A stretch of 14,156 nucleotides of DNA from Micavibrio_A sp964423095 (GTDB lineage Bacteria; Pseudomonadota; Alphaproteobacteria; Micavibrionales; Micavibrionaceae), in assembly GCA_964423095.1 (NCBI GenBank), contig CAYRDI010000047.1, positions 1 through 14,156 on the forward strand, given 5' to 3'. Shown piece by piece: positions 1 to 6,653 of the stretch (the first letter of the stretch is position 1; the number at the start of each line of letters is the position of its first letter). Made by a program: the position numbers and the translations under genes. The notes beneath the pieces were generated by a model, which was given only the letters and a program-made list of their open reading frames with translations, did no database searches and was not told the origin of the DNA.

Positions 1-1
1 C

Positions 2-976
2 TCCCTGGGCATGAAACAGCTGGAGAGCGATCCGTGGGAAGGCGTTTCGGGCCGTTACCAAGTTGGTTCCAAACACAAGGGCCGCATCACGAACATCACC
101 GATTACGGTGCGTTCGTTGAACTGGAAAACGGAATCGAAGGTCTGGTGCACGTATCCGAAATGTCGTGGACGAAAAAGAACGTCCACCCCGGCAAAATCG
201 TTTCCACATCCCAAGAGATCGAAGTTATGGTTCTCGAAGTGGACATGGAAAAACGCCGCATTTCGCTTGGTATCAAACAATGCCAGGAAAATCCGTGGGC
301 AGGCTTTGCCGGCAAGCACAAAGTCGATGAAGAGCTGGAAGGCGAAATCCGTAACATCACGGAATTCGGCCTGTTCGTCGGCATCGATGATGACATTGAC
401 GGTATGGTCCACCTTTCCGACATCTCCTGGGAAGATCAGAGCGAAGACGTTCTGAAAACCTTCAAAAAGGGTGATACGGTCAAGGTGAAAATCCTCGACA
501 TCGATCCGGAAAAAGAACGTGTTGCGCTGGGCATGAAACAGCTCACCGCCGATCCGTTCGAAGGATCCATGAAGGGCATGGCCAAAGGCGCCGTTGTCAC
601 CTGTACCGTGACCGAAATCACGGCAGGCAGCATCGAAGTCGCACTGGCGGATGGAATCACGGGTACGATCAAGAAAGCCGATCTGTCCCGCGAAAGATCC
701 GAACAACGCCCCGACCGTTTTGCCGTTGGCGAAAAAGTCGATGCGAAGATCCTGACCATGGACAAGAAAAAGCACCATGCCACGCTCTCCATCAAGGCGC
801 GTGAACTGGATGAAGACAAGCAGGCATTGGAACAATTCGGTTCGACCGAATCCGGTGCATCGCTTGGCGATATTCTGGGTGCCGCTCTTGGCAAGGCCGA
901 ACCGAAGGCCGAAGAAAAGCCGAAGAAAAAGGCCGCTGCCAAGAAGTCCAAAGCGGACGAAGGCGACGCCGAATAA
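2..976 (+). CDS. rpsA: 30S ribosomal protein S1, C-terminal part (5' end outside window)
   Basis: Ribosomal protein S1 binds mRNA on the 30S subunit and helps load transcripts for translation. The frame is open from base 2, so the first ATG at 11 is internal and the true start lies upstream. Three consecutive S1 (OB-fold) repeats are visible. The first two are well conserved, with ITDYGAFVEL...IEGLVHVSEMSW and ITEFGLFVGI...DGMVHLSDISW, each closed by a SLGIKQ/ALGMKQ motif and followed by an NPW or DPF linker. The third (ITAGSIEVAL...) is more degenerate, as is usual for the last S1 repeats. About 55 residues follow, ending in a Lys/Ala/Glu-rich tail. Bacterial S1 is usually about 550-570 residues, so roughly 40% is missing. 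A strong terminator lies just downstream and ihfB follows, a common proteobacterial order. Confidence 0.96.
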   Translation, partial: SLGMKQLESDPWEGVSGRYQVGSKHKGRITNITDYGAFVELENGIEGLVHVSEMSWTKKNVHPGKIVSTSQEIEVMVLEVDMEKRRISLGIKQCQENPWAGFAGKHKVDEELEGEIRNITEFGLFVGIDDDIDGMVHLSDISWEDQSEDVLKTFKKGDTVKVKILDIDPEKERVALGMKQLTADPFEGSMKGMAKGAVVTCTVTEITAGSIEVALADGITGTIKKADLSRERSEQRPDRFAVGEKVDAKILTMDKKKHHATLSIKARELDEDKQALEQFGSTESGASLGDILGAALGKAEPKAEEKPKKKAAAKKSKADEGDAE

Positions 977-1002
977 GCGGCCCTTTCTTCCCTGACACTT
1001 CT

Positions 1003-1034
1003 AAAAACAGGCCGCCAAAAGCGGCCTGTTTTTT
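1003..1034 (+). terminator. Rho-independent terminator of rpsA
   Basis: A perfect 9-bp GC-rich stem (ACAGGCCGC at 1007-1015, GCGGCCTGT at 1021-1029) closes a 5-base loop CAAAA and is followed by a T run to 1034. An A run precedes the stem, so it could also work weakly on the other strand, but no minus-strand gene ends here. It begins 27 bases after the rpsA stop codon. Confidence 0.93.
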
Positions 1035-1205
1035 CATGGGCGGGGCGGCCCCCCTTTTTATAAAGGCTGGATTTTTCACGCTCCAACCCTTGAAAATCCG
1101 CGGTTTTGCGAGAATTTCCTTTTCTATCAATGTTTTGCTTGACGACAGGGCTGTTTTTACGTCATTCTGGAACTATATCAGACAGTTAATAGGAGTTTTC
1201 CGGAC

Positions 1206-1508
1206 ATGACCAAATCCGAACTCATACAAAAGCTGGCAGAGCGCAACCCGCATCTGTTCCTGCGCGATGTCGAAAAGATCGTCGATACGGTCTTCGATGA
1301 AATTTCAAAAGCTCTGGCCAAGGGCGATCGGGTAGAGCTGCGCGGCTTTGGCGCGTTCTCCGTCAAATCCCGCGACGCCCGTGTGGGCCGCAACCCGCGC
1401 ACCGGCGAAACCGTGAAGGTGCAGGCAAAACGCCTGCCTTTCTTCAAAACCGGAAAAGGCCTTCGGGAACGCCTGAATGGCGGTGTCGATCACGGCGAAG
1501 AGGATTGA
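1206..1508 (+). CDS. ihfB: Integration host factor subunit beta
   Basis: IHF-beta pairs with IHF-alpha to form a DNA-bending nucleoid protein that acts in transcription, recombination and replication. The 100-residue product (E. coli IhfB has 94) has the HU/IHF fold. Its N-terminal helices begin MTKSELIQKLAER, and the core reads RVELRGFGAFSVKSRDAR. The DNA-intercalating beta arm GRNPRTGE carries Pro64, and VQAKRLPFFKTGKGLRERL follows. IHF-beta is favoured over HU or IHF-alpha by the N-terminus and by the position directly after rpsA. AGGAG at 1191-1195 lies 10 bases before the ATG. A TTGACG hexamer at 1139-1144 could be a -35 element, but no convincing -10 partner is visible. Terminators on both sides suggest a monocistronic unit. 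Confidence 0.96.
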   Translation: MTKSELIQKLAERNPHLFLRDVEKIVDTVFDEISKALAKGDRVELRGFGAFSVKSRDARVGRNPRTGETVKVQAKRLPFFKTGKGLRERLNGGVDHGEED

Positions 1509-1524
1509 GTTTCCAAACCATTTT

Positions 1525-1550
1525 AAAAACACCCTGCGGGGTGTTTTTTT
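1525..1550 (+). terminator. Rho-independent terminator of ihfB
   Basis: The stem AAAAACACCC (1525-1534) pairs with GGGTGTTTTT (1539-1548) around a TGCG tetraloop, and the T run continues to 1550. It starts 16 bases after the ihfB stop and separates ihfB from the lapA-pyrF-trp operon. Confidence 0.92.
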
Positions 1551-1572
1551 ATGCCCGGATGGTTGGAATGAC

Positions 1573-1608
1573 TTCTCCACAGCCCTTTGCGGATAAGCAT
1601 GTGGAAAA
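1573..1608. promoter_or_regulatory. Inverted pair of near-consensus DnaA boxes (tentative)
   Basis: TTCTCCACA (1573-1581) and TGTGGAAAA (1600-1608, reverse complement TTTTCCACA) each differ by one base from the DnaA box TTATCCACA. They point toward each other across 18 bases. They lie in the noncoding gap upstream of lapA. They may be a DnaA or other operator site, a weak hairpin (8 of 9 arm positions pair), or chance. No AT-rich unwinding element or further boxes were seen, so an origin is not claimed. Confidence 0.25.
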
Positions 1609-1647
1609 TTCCTTCCCCTCTTTTGGGTTCGTGATAAAAGAAGGGTC

Positions 1648-1992
1648 ATGAAAGATTTTCTGTTCACCCTTCTAGCCTGGCTGATCACCCTGCCCTTTAT
1701 CATCGGCACCGTTGCTTTTGCCGTTTACAATCAAGATCCCGCGACCTTTGTTTTAAATCCGTTCCGGCCGGCCGCCACGCTCCCGCTGTACGTGCCTGTA
1801 CTCACCGCCGTTGCCTTAGGCTTTCTGTTCGGCAGTGTTATGACATGGGCGGCGATGGGGCGGCTGCGCAAAGAACGCCGGAACCAAAAAAAGAAAATCA
1901 AAACACTGGAAAGGCAAATCGAAACCGCGGGCCAGACCGCAACTCCCAAACACAACTATGCGCTGATCCCTTCGGCCTTTAAGGACAAATAA
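1648..1992 (+). CDS. LapA-like (DUF1049) inner-membrane protein
   Basis: This is a small membrane protein of the LapA/YciS type. In enterobacteria LapA works with LapB in controlling lipopolysaccharide synthesis; its role in alphaproteobacteria is less clear. The 114 residues contain two hydrophobic segments, about 4-26 (FLFTLLAWLITLPFIIG...) and 46-70. Between them is the family-typical stretch VYNQDPATFVLNPF, and after them a basic coiled-coil-like cytoplasmic tail (RLRKERRNQKKKIKTLERQ). AAGAAGGG lies just before the ATG. The stop is three bases before the pyrF start, so it is almost certainly cotranscribed with pyrF. A lapA-like gene between ihfB and pyrF is a recurrent alphaproteobacterial arrangement. 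No LapB gene is in the window. The family call rests on hydropathy, the linker motif and context. Confidence 0.82.
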   Translation: MKDFLFTLLAWLITLPFIIGTVAFAVYNQDPATFVLNPFRPAATLPLYVPVLTAVALGFLFGSVMTWAAMGRLRKERRNQKKKIKTLERQIETAGQTATPKHNYALIPSAFKDK

Positions 1993-1995
1993 ATT

Positions 1996-2700
1996 ATGAA
2001 AACGAAAGACGGACTCCCCCTCATCTACTGTGCCATCGATACCAAAGATTTGGGTCATGCCAAGGAGCTGGCCATCGCCGTTTCGGAGGCCGGATGCGGG
2101 GTCAAGCTGGGCCTTGAGTTCTTCAACGCCAACGGCCCACAAGGGGTTCAAATGATCCTCGAACAGCGGATCACGCCGAACATCTTTTTAGACCTGAAAT
2201 ACCACGACATTCCCAATACGGTGAAAAGCGCGGTCGAAGCTGTGGCCTCTTTGGACGTCGCGTATCTGAATGTTCACGCTAGCGGTGGTGCGGAAATGAT
2301 GCGTCAGGCGAATGGCGCACGCGGTAAAAATACGCGGCTGATCGGCGTTACGGTTCTTACAAGCCTTGATGATTCCGTGCTGGAATCGGTGGGTCAGGCG
2401 CATCCGGCAGCGGATCAGGTCCTGCGCCTTGCCAAGCTGACCCATGACGCGGGACTGGCCGGCGTCGTTTGTTCGGCGCACGAGATCAAAACATTACGAA
2501 ACGCCCTTCCCGAATCCTTCGTTTTAATGGTGCCCGGCATACGTCCCGAAGGGTCAGACGTGGGTGACCAGAAGCGCGTCATGACCCCACGTGAAGCGAT
2601 TGTGGCCGGGGCGACCCATCTTGTGATCGGCCGACCGATCACGAAAGCGAAGAACCCGCAGGACGCCGCGCGGGATATTCTCGCCTCCATCGCGGCATGA
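1996..2700 (+). CDS. pyrF: Orotidine 5'-phosphate decarboxylase
   Basis: This enzyme converts OMP to UMP, the last step of de novo pyrimidine synthesis. The 234-residue product has the usual length. It begins with the substrate-binding strand IYCAIDT (Asp14), then VKLGLEFF. The catalytic signature DLKYHDIPNTV follows, with Asp66, Lys68 and Asp71 as the charged network. The phosphate-binding end shows VPGIRPEG and HLVIGRPIT. AAGGA at 1981-1985 lies 10 bases before the ATG. The stop codon overlaps the trpF start as ATGA, which indicates translational coupling. It sits in the same operon as trp genes, as in many alphaproteobacteria. Confidence 0.97.
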   Translation: MKTKDGLPLIYCAIDTKDLGHAKELAIAVSEAGCGVKLGLEFFNANGPQGVQMILEQRITPNIFLDLKYHDIPNTVKSAVEAVASLDVAYLNVHASGGAEMMRQANGARGKNTRLIGVTVLTSLDDSVLESVGQAHPAADQVLRLAKLTHDAGLAGVVCSAHEIKTLRNALPESFVLMVPGIRPEGSDVGDQKRVMTPREAIVAGATHLVIGRPITKAKNPQDAARDILASIAA

Positions 2701-3317
2701 CAACACGTGTCAAAATCTGTGGCCTGTCCACCCCCGACACCGTGCAGGCGGCGATCGAAGCGGGGGCCGACTTCATCGGCTTCGTATTCCATAAGCCCTC
2801 GCCACGCTTCGTGGAGATCGAAGTGGCTTCCTACTTGTCAAAATTCGTTCCTGATTCTGTCAAGACCGTCGGCCTCTTTGTCGATCCGGATGACAAGACC
2901 TTGCGCGAGACTCTGGAAAACGTACGTCTAGATATGATTCAACTTCATGGCCCCGAAACCCCGGAGCGCGTGGCAGACATCAAAGCCGCCTTTGGTAAAC
3001 CCGTTATCAAGGCGATGGCTATTAAGGACGCGGCGGATGTGGGGAGGATCAAGGATTTCGAAGCAATCGCCGACTGGCTCTTGCTCGATTCCAGCACAGG
3101 CGGCACAGGCAAATCCTTTGACTGGGCCTTGCTGGATGGTTTTAAGCCATCGAAACCATGGATGCTGGCCGGCGGATTGACACCCAATATTGTGGCCGGC
3201 GCGATCAAACGCCTCAAACCCAATGCGGTGGATGTGTCCAGCGGTGTTGAATCCGCGCGCGGTGTCAAAGACATCGCCAAAATCCGCGCCTTCATCGAAA
3301 AAGCCAAGGCCGAATAA
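2697..3317 (+). CDS. trpF: Phosphoribosylanthranilate isomerase
   Basis: TrpF catalyses the Amadori rearrangement of N-(5'-phosphoribosyl)anthranilate to CdRP in tryptophan synthesis. The 206-residue TIM barrel is of normal length and is monofunctional (no TrpC fusion). Key elements are VKICGL, with Cys8 as the likely general base; FVFHKPSPRFV; IQLHG; and LLLDSSTGGTGKSFDW, with Asp131 as the likely general acid. The phosphate-binding loops AGGLTPNIV and VDVSSGVES follow. Its ATG overlaps the pyrF stop (ATGA) and has no clear Shine-Dalgarno of its own, so translation probably depends on coupling. A 74-base gap then separates it from trpB. Confidence 0.97.
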   Translation: MTTRVKICGLSTPDTVQAAIEAGADFIGFVFHKPSPRFVEIEVASYLSKFVPDSVKTVGLFVDPDDKTLRETLENVRLDMIQLHGPETPERVADIKAAFGKPVIKAMAIKDAADVGRIKDFEAIADWLLLDSSTGGTGKSFDWALLDGFKPSKPWMLAGGLTPNIVAGAIKRLKPNAVDVSSGVESARGVKDIAKIRAFIEKAKAE

Positions 3318-3357
3318 TTTAACGCTCCGTCCTCTCTGGTTAAAAATAATCTTTCTG

Positions 3358-3388
3358 GCGTTTTTTACGGTTTGACGTTAAAAAACGC
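3358..3388 (+). promoter_or_regulatory. AT-rich inverted repeat directly before trpB
   Basis: GCGTTTTTTA (3358-3367) and TAAAAAACGC (3379-3388) form a perfect 10-bp inverted repeat around an 11-base spacer. It ends three bases before the trpB ATG at 3392. No Shine-Dalgarno sequence is visible in the normal position, because the right arm of the repeat occupies it. It may fold in the mRNA and affect trpB initiation, or it may be a protein-binding palindrome. It does not look like a terminator, since no T run follows the right arm. Confidence 0.5.
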
Positions 3389-3391
3389 TGC

Positions 3392-4615
3392 ATGACAGCC
3401 CACGCAAAAACCGCCAATTCCTATCGTTCCGGCCCGGACGCACGCGGCCATTTCGGCCCCTATGGCGGACGGTATGTCGCAGAAACGCTGATGCCGCTTA
3501 TTTTAGAGGTGGAGAAAGCCTGGCACGCGGCGCGGGCGGATGATGATTTTTGGAAAACATTCCATGCGCTGGCCGCCGATTATATCGGCCGCCCCAGCCC
3601 GTTATATTTCGCGGAAAAAACGACAAAGCACCTCGGCGGGGCAAAAATCTATTTCAAGCGAGAAGAGCTGAACCACACCGGCGCGCACAAAATTAACCAC
3701 TGCCTTGGCCAGATTCTGGTGGCCAAACGCATGGGTAAAACCCGCATCATTGCCGAAACCGGCGCAGGCCAGCACGGCGTTGCCACGGCCACGGTTTGCG
3801 CGCTGTTCGACCTTCCCTGCACGGTGTTTATGGGGGCAGAAGATGTCGAACGGCAAAAACCCAACGTGTTCCGCATGCGCCTGCTGGGCGCGGAAGTTGT
3901 CCCCGTGACATCCGGTTCCGCCACATTAAAAGACGCGATGAACGAGGCGTTGCGCTATTGGGTGGCCAACGTCCACGACACCTATTACCTGATCGGCACC
4001 GTTGCGGGGCCGCATCCCTATCCCGAAATGGTGCGGGATTTCCAGTCCATCGTCGGTGATGAAGTGCGGAGCCAGCTGCAGCAAAAAGAGGGCCGGTTGC
4101 CCGATAGCCTTGTCGCCTGTATCGGCGGCGGATCGAACGCGATGGGCCTGTTCCATCCGTTCCTCGACGATCCGTCGGTCAGAATGATCGGCGTCGAAGC
4201 AGGCGGCCACGGGGTAGATACGGACAAACATGCCGCCACATTGACGGGCGGCGCGCCCGGCGTGCTGCACGGGATGAAATCCTATTTTCTGCAAAATGAC
4301 GATGGCCAGATCACCGAGGCGCATTCGATTTCCGCAGGTTTGGATTACCCCGGTATCGGCCCGGAACATGCCTGGCTGTTCGATGAAAAACGGGTGGAGT
4401 ATGTATCGGTTACCGACGACGAAGCACTCAAGGCCTTCCAGACCATGGCGAAATGGGAAGGGATTATGCCGGCCCTCGAATCCGCCCATGCCTTTGCGCA
4501 GGTTTGCAAAATCGCCCCCACGCTCCCCAAGGACCACCTGATGGTCATGAATCTTTCGGGCCGCGGGGACAAGGATATTTTCACGATTGCGAACAAATTG
4601 AATGTCAAAATCTAG
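3392..4615 (+). CDS. trpB: Tryptophan synthase beta chain
   Basis: TrpB is the PLP enzyme that condenses indole with L-serine; it works in the alpha2-beta2 complex with TrpA. The 407-residue product is of family length. The N-terminus has GHFGPYGGRYVAETLMP. The PLP-binding lysine is Lys100 in NHTGAHKINH, and the conserved glutamate is Glu122 in AETGAGQHGVATA. The PLP phosphate loop is GGGSNAMG, followed by GVEAGG. The C-terminal NLSGRGDKD is typical. The start fits homologues, which reach the SYRSGPD motif within about ten residues, but there is no visible Shine-Dalgarno and an inverted repeat abuts the start. Its 3' end overlaps the next gene by 14 bases. Confidence 0.98.
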   Translation: MTAHAKTANSYRSGPDARGHFGPYGGRYVAETLMPLILEVEKAWHAARADDDFWKTFHALAADYIGRPSPLYFAEKTTKHLGGAKIYFKREELNHTGAHKINHCLGQILVAKRMGKTRIIAETGAGQHGVATATVCALFDLPCTVFMGAEDVERQKPNVFRMRLLGAEVVPVTSGSATLKDAMNEALRYWVANVHDTYYLIGTVAGPHPYPEMVRDFQSIVGDEVRSQLQQKEGRLPDSLVACIGGGSNAMGLFHPFLDDPSVRMIGVEAGGHGVDTDKHAATLTGGAPGVLHGMKSYFLQNDDGQITEAHSISAGLDYPGIGPEHAWLFDEKRVEYVSVTDDEALKAFQTMAKWEGIMPALESAHAFAQVCKIAPTLPKDHLMVMNLSGRGDKDIFTIANKLNVKI

Positions 4616-5108
4616 TGCAGCAAAAGATAGCCGCGCGATGCAGCAAATCGAAGCGCAGCAAATCAACGCCTTTACCGTGGCGGGGATCAGCATCGTCACC
4701 ACCAACCAGAACGGCCGCGCCGCCGATGATATCAACGCCCTGTGGCAGCGTTTTTTCGAAGAGGATATGTTGCACAAAATCGAAGGGCGAGCCGAAAACA
4801 CCGTTTATGCCGTTTATTCGGATTACGAAGGCGACCACGAAAAACCGTACCGCGTGACACTGGGCTGTAAAATCGATGGCTGCGGCAAAGACCTGCCCGA
4901 AGGTCTGCACAAGGTGGCGGTGGAATCCGGCCCCTATGCCATTTTTGCCGCGCGCGGGGAACAACCCAAAGCCTTGCTGCAAACATGGGAGGGGGTGTGG
5001 AAATCCGACCTGCCCCGCACCTATGCTGCGGACTTTGAAATTTACGGCCCCCGCTTTTTCGAAGAGAGGCTTCATGAAGTGCTTGTTTGTGTGGGGGTAA
5101 AGCCATGA
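4602..5108 (+). CDS. GyrI-like / effector-binding domain protein (YdeE-type), inside the trp operon
   Basis: This 168-residue protein resembles the stand-alone effector-binding domain of AraC/GyrI-type regulators (YdeE or Cass2-like). These are small barrels that bind small ligands. The pattern seen is FTVAGISI, INALWQRFF, YAVYSDYEGD, YRVTLGCKI, LPEGLHKVAVESGPYAIFAARG, TWEGVWKSDLPRTYAADFEIYG and a terminal VLVCVGVK. No helix-turn-helix, signal peptide or membrane segment is present, so it is not a complete transcription factor. The ATG at 4602 overlaps trpB by 14 bases, suggesting coupling. A second ATG at 4638 gives a protein starting MQQIEAQQIN, closer to the usual domain boundary, so the true start is uncertain. 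Its stop overlaps the trpA start as ATGA. The position between trpB and trpA suggests a ligand-sensing or enzyme-modulating role, but that is inference. Confidence 0.8.
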   Translation: MSKSSAAKDSRAMQQIEAQQINAFTVAGISIVTTNQNGRAADDINALWQRFFEEDMLHKIEGRAENTVYAVYSDYEGDHEKPYRVTLGCKIDGCGKDLPEGLHKVAVESGPYAIFAARGEQPKALLQTWEGVWKSDLPRTYAADFEIYGPRFFEERLHEVLVCVGVKP

Positions 5109-5902
5109 ACAGAATCGACCAGACGTTTGCAAAACTGAAAGCCGAAGGCCGGAAAGCCCTGATCACCTTTACGATGGCGGGGGATCCGGATGCCAAAACC
5201 TCGCTCGCCATTCTGGAAAAACTGGCCGAGAGCGCGGATATCCTCGAAATCGGTATGCCGTTTACGGACCCGATGGCCGATGGCCCGGCCATTCAGGCGG
5301 CGGGGTTGCGGGCCCTGAAATCCGGCATGTCGATCGCCGGTGTTTTAAAAATTGTGCAACAATTCCGCAGCAAAAATCAGGACACACCGATTGTTCTGAT
5401 GGGATATTTCAACCCGATCCTGCATTACGGGGTTGATAAATTTGCCAATGATTGCAATGTGTTGGGCGTTGACGGCGTTATCATCGTCGATATTCCGCCC
5501 GAAGAATCGGATGAAATCGCCCCGGTTTTGCAGCAAAAAAACCTCAACCTGATCCGCCTTTTGACGCCCACGACGGACGCTTCGCGCCTCGCCAAAATCC
5601 TCCATGGCGCGGGCGGATTCCTCTATTACGTTTCCATTACCGGCGTGACGGGCACGGCCACCGCCGATCCGGTGCGCGTTGGCGCACATATCAAGGACAT
5701 CAAGCAATCCACCGCCCTGCCCGTTGTGGCCGGTTTCGGAATCAAAACCGCCGAAGACGCACAAAACATGGTCAAAATCGCCGATGGCGTGGTGGTGGGT
5801 TCGGCGTTAGTACAGAGTGTGGCGGAGGCAGCCGGGGCCGATCCGGTCGCCAAAATCGATCAGCAGGCCAAATCCCTGGCCAAGGCGCTCCGCGCCGCAT
5901 AA
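5105..5902 (+). CDS. trpA: Tryptophan synthase alpha chain
   Basis: TrpA cleaves indole-3-glycerol phosphate to indole and glyceraldehyde-3-phosphate and channels indole to TrpB. The 265-residue TIM barrel has normal length. Catalytic residues are Glu48 in LEIGMPFTDP and Asp59 in PMADGPAIQ (Glu49 and Asp60 in Salmonella numbering). Other family motifs are LMGYFNPI, GVIIVDIPPEE, the phosphate region YYVSITGVTGT and VVAGFGIKTAED. The frame is open from a TTG at 5087, but ATG 5105 is preferred: GGGGG at 5093-5097 precedes it by 7 bases and it overlaps the upstream stop as ATGA. It is the last gene of the lapA-pyrF-trp operon. The hairpin after it is oriented for the opposite strand. Confidence 0.97.
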   Translation: MNRIDQTFAKLKAEGRKALITFTMAGDPDAKTSLAILEKLAESADILEIGMPFTDPMADGPAIQAAGLRALKSGMSIAGVLKIVQQFRSKNQDTPIVLMGYFNPILHYGVDKFANDCNVLGVDGVIIVDIPPEESDEIAPVLQQKNLNLIRLLTPTTDASRLAKILHGAGGFLYYVSITGVTGTATADPVRVGAHIKDIKQSTALPVVAGFGIKTAEDAQNMVKIADGVVVGSALVQSVAEAAGADPVAKIDQQAKSLAKALRAA

Positions 5903-5926
5903 AAAAAGCGGGCATTTCTGCCCGCT
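5901..5926 (-). terminator. Rho-independent terminator of the minus-strand gene, shared hairpin with trpA
   Basis: A perfect 8-bp stem AGCGGGCA (5907-5914) / TGCCCGCT (5919-5926) closes a TTTC loop. On the plus strand it is preceded by seven A residues and followed by CTCCC. The T run needed for intrinsic termination therefore exists only when read on the minus strand, 25 bases after that gene's stop codon. It may stabilise or weakly stop trpA transcripts, but its orientation fits the minus-strand gene. Confidence 0.85.
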
Positions 5927-5950
5927 CTCCCAAAATTCAATCCTGTCAGA

Positions 5951-6439
5951 TTACCCAATTTGCGGCACTGGCTGCGCCTCGGAAACGGCGACGGTTTTCT
6001 GCTGTCTATCAGCAATCTCACGCAAAGACTCGCCCTCTGGGCCCTTTAAGGTTGTAAAGCCATTCAAGGACCCCTTTTGATAGCCTTGTTGCTCTACCCA
6101 GACGTCCGCAACGCGGCCAGTTAACTCATGACGTTTTGCATATTTCCCCTTCATCGCTTCATCCTCGGCTTTTGCATCAGTCACCAAGGCTTGGATTTTA
6201 TCAACAGAGATCATGGAGCCATCCCGATCAAAAAAAGAACCAAGCCGAATAGAGTCAGTCTTTTTGTCGCCAGAATGGGCCGCACTTAGATTGTCCAGTG
6301 CATGGAAGACATCGATGCTCCCTGCTTCGAGATCCCCCGGAAGTTTTTCAAGATACTTGAATGCGCCTTTGTAATGCGTACCAACAAACGAAAGGATTTC
6401 TTGTTTCAAATCATCGGGATAAATGACCGTCGCACTCAT
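5951..6439 (-). CDS. Hypothetical protein, unrecognised, islanded between trpA and accD
   Basis: This 162-residue soluble protein begins MSATVIYPDDLKQEILSFV. It shows no membrane segment, signal peptide or catalytic motif I recognise. It is mostly hydrophilic and probably helical, with a charged middle (AKAEDEAMKGKYAKRHE) and a disordered-looking C-terminus. The frame is open upstream to 6481, but the start at 6439 is chosen because a GGTGGAG Shine-Dalgarno lies 6 bases before it, and the longer start would lie upstream of the -10 element. It is the only clear minus-strand gene here. It has its own promoter and terminator, looks less GC-rich than its neighbours, and is flanked upstream by very AT-rich DNA. 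That is consistent with acquisition by transfer. It is real with good probability; its function is unknown. Confidence 0.75.
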   Translation of the reverse strand: MSATVIYPDDLKQEILSFVGTHYKGAFKYLEKLPGDLEAGSIDVFHALDNLSAAHSGDKKTDSIRLGSFFDRDGSMISVDKIQALVTDAKAEDEAMKGKYAKRHELTGRVADVWVEQQGYQKGSLNGFTTLKGPEGESLREIADRQQKTVAVSEAQPVPQIG

Positions 6440-6445
6440 GAATAA

Positions 6446-6452
6446 CTCCACC
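6446..6452 (-). promoter_or_regulatory. Ribosome binding site deciding the minus-strand gene start
   Basis: Read on the minus strand this is GGTGGAG, with GGAG ending 6 bases before the ATG at 6439-6437. It supports that start over in-frame upstream ATGs at 6454 and 6481. Confidence 0.75.
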
Positions 6453-6472
6453 ATGAAATTTATTGTGGAGTC

Positions 6473-6501
6473 AGAATACATGTTAAATATTTTTATGTCA
6501 A
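6473..6501 (-). promoter_or_regulatory. Sigma-70-type promoter of the minus-strand gene
   Basis: On the minus strand a perfect -35 TTGACA (plus-strand 6496-6501) is separated by 17 bases from a -10-like TATTCT (6473-6478). Transcription would begin near 6466, giving a leader of roughly 25 bases before the start codon at 6439. Confidence 0.72.
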
Positions 6502-6590
6502 TAATAATATACAGCTATTTTATGAGACCCAATACATTGTTATAATTAGTAAATTTTTAAATTTTAGAGCCAAATTAAATCTGTAAAACC

Positions 6591-6620
6591 TTGACTTTTT
6601 GCATTGCGGCGCGCTAGATA
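6591..6620 (+). promoter_or_regulatory. Promoter of accD-folC
   Basis: TTGACT (6591-6596) and TAGATA (6615-6620) are separated by 18 bases. Predicted transcription starts near 6627, about 27 bases before the accD ATG. The -10 is flanked by a short inverted repeat, GCGCG (6609-6613) and CGCGC (6621-6625), which may be chance. This promoter sits at the edge of the AT-rich island, so accD-folC does not depend on the trp operon promoter. Confidence 0.65.
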
Positions 6621-6653
6621 CGCGCTCGTTTCAACAAGGCAGGCAATGTCTCA

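Noticed and set aside
436..1086. Minus-strand open frame of 216 codons over the rpsA end
   Set aside because: It passes through the rpsA terminator and is antisense to conserved S1 repeats; its composition is that expected of an antisense shadow.
1139..1179. Possible ihfB promoter with TTGACG at 1139-1144 and TATATC at 1174-1179
   Set aside because: The spacing between the two hexamers is about 29 bases, and no -10 element of acceptable quality exists at the right distance.
3926..4801. Minus-strand open frame of 291 codons across trpB and the next gene
   Set aside because: It is antisense to strongly conserved trpB and to the following coding sequence, with no initiation signals or motifs.
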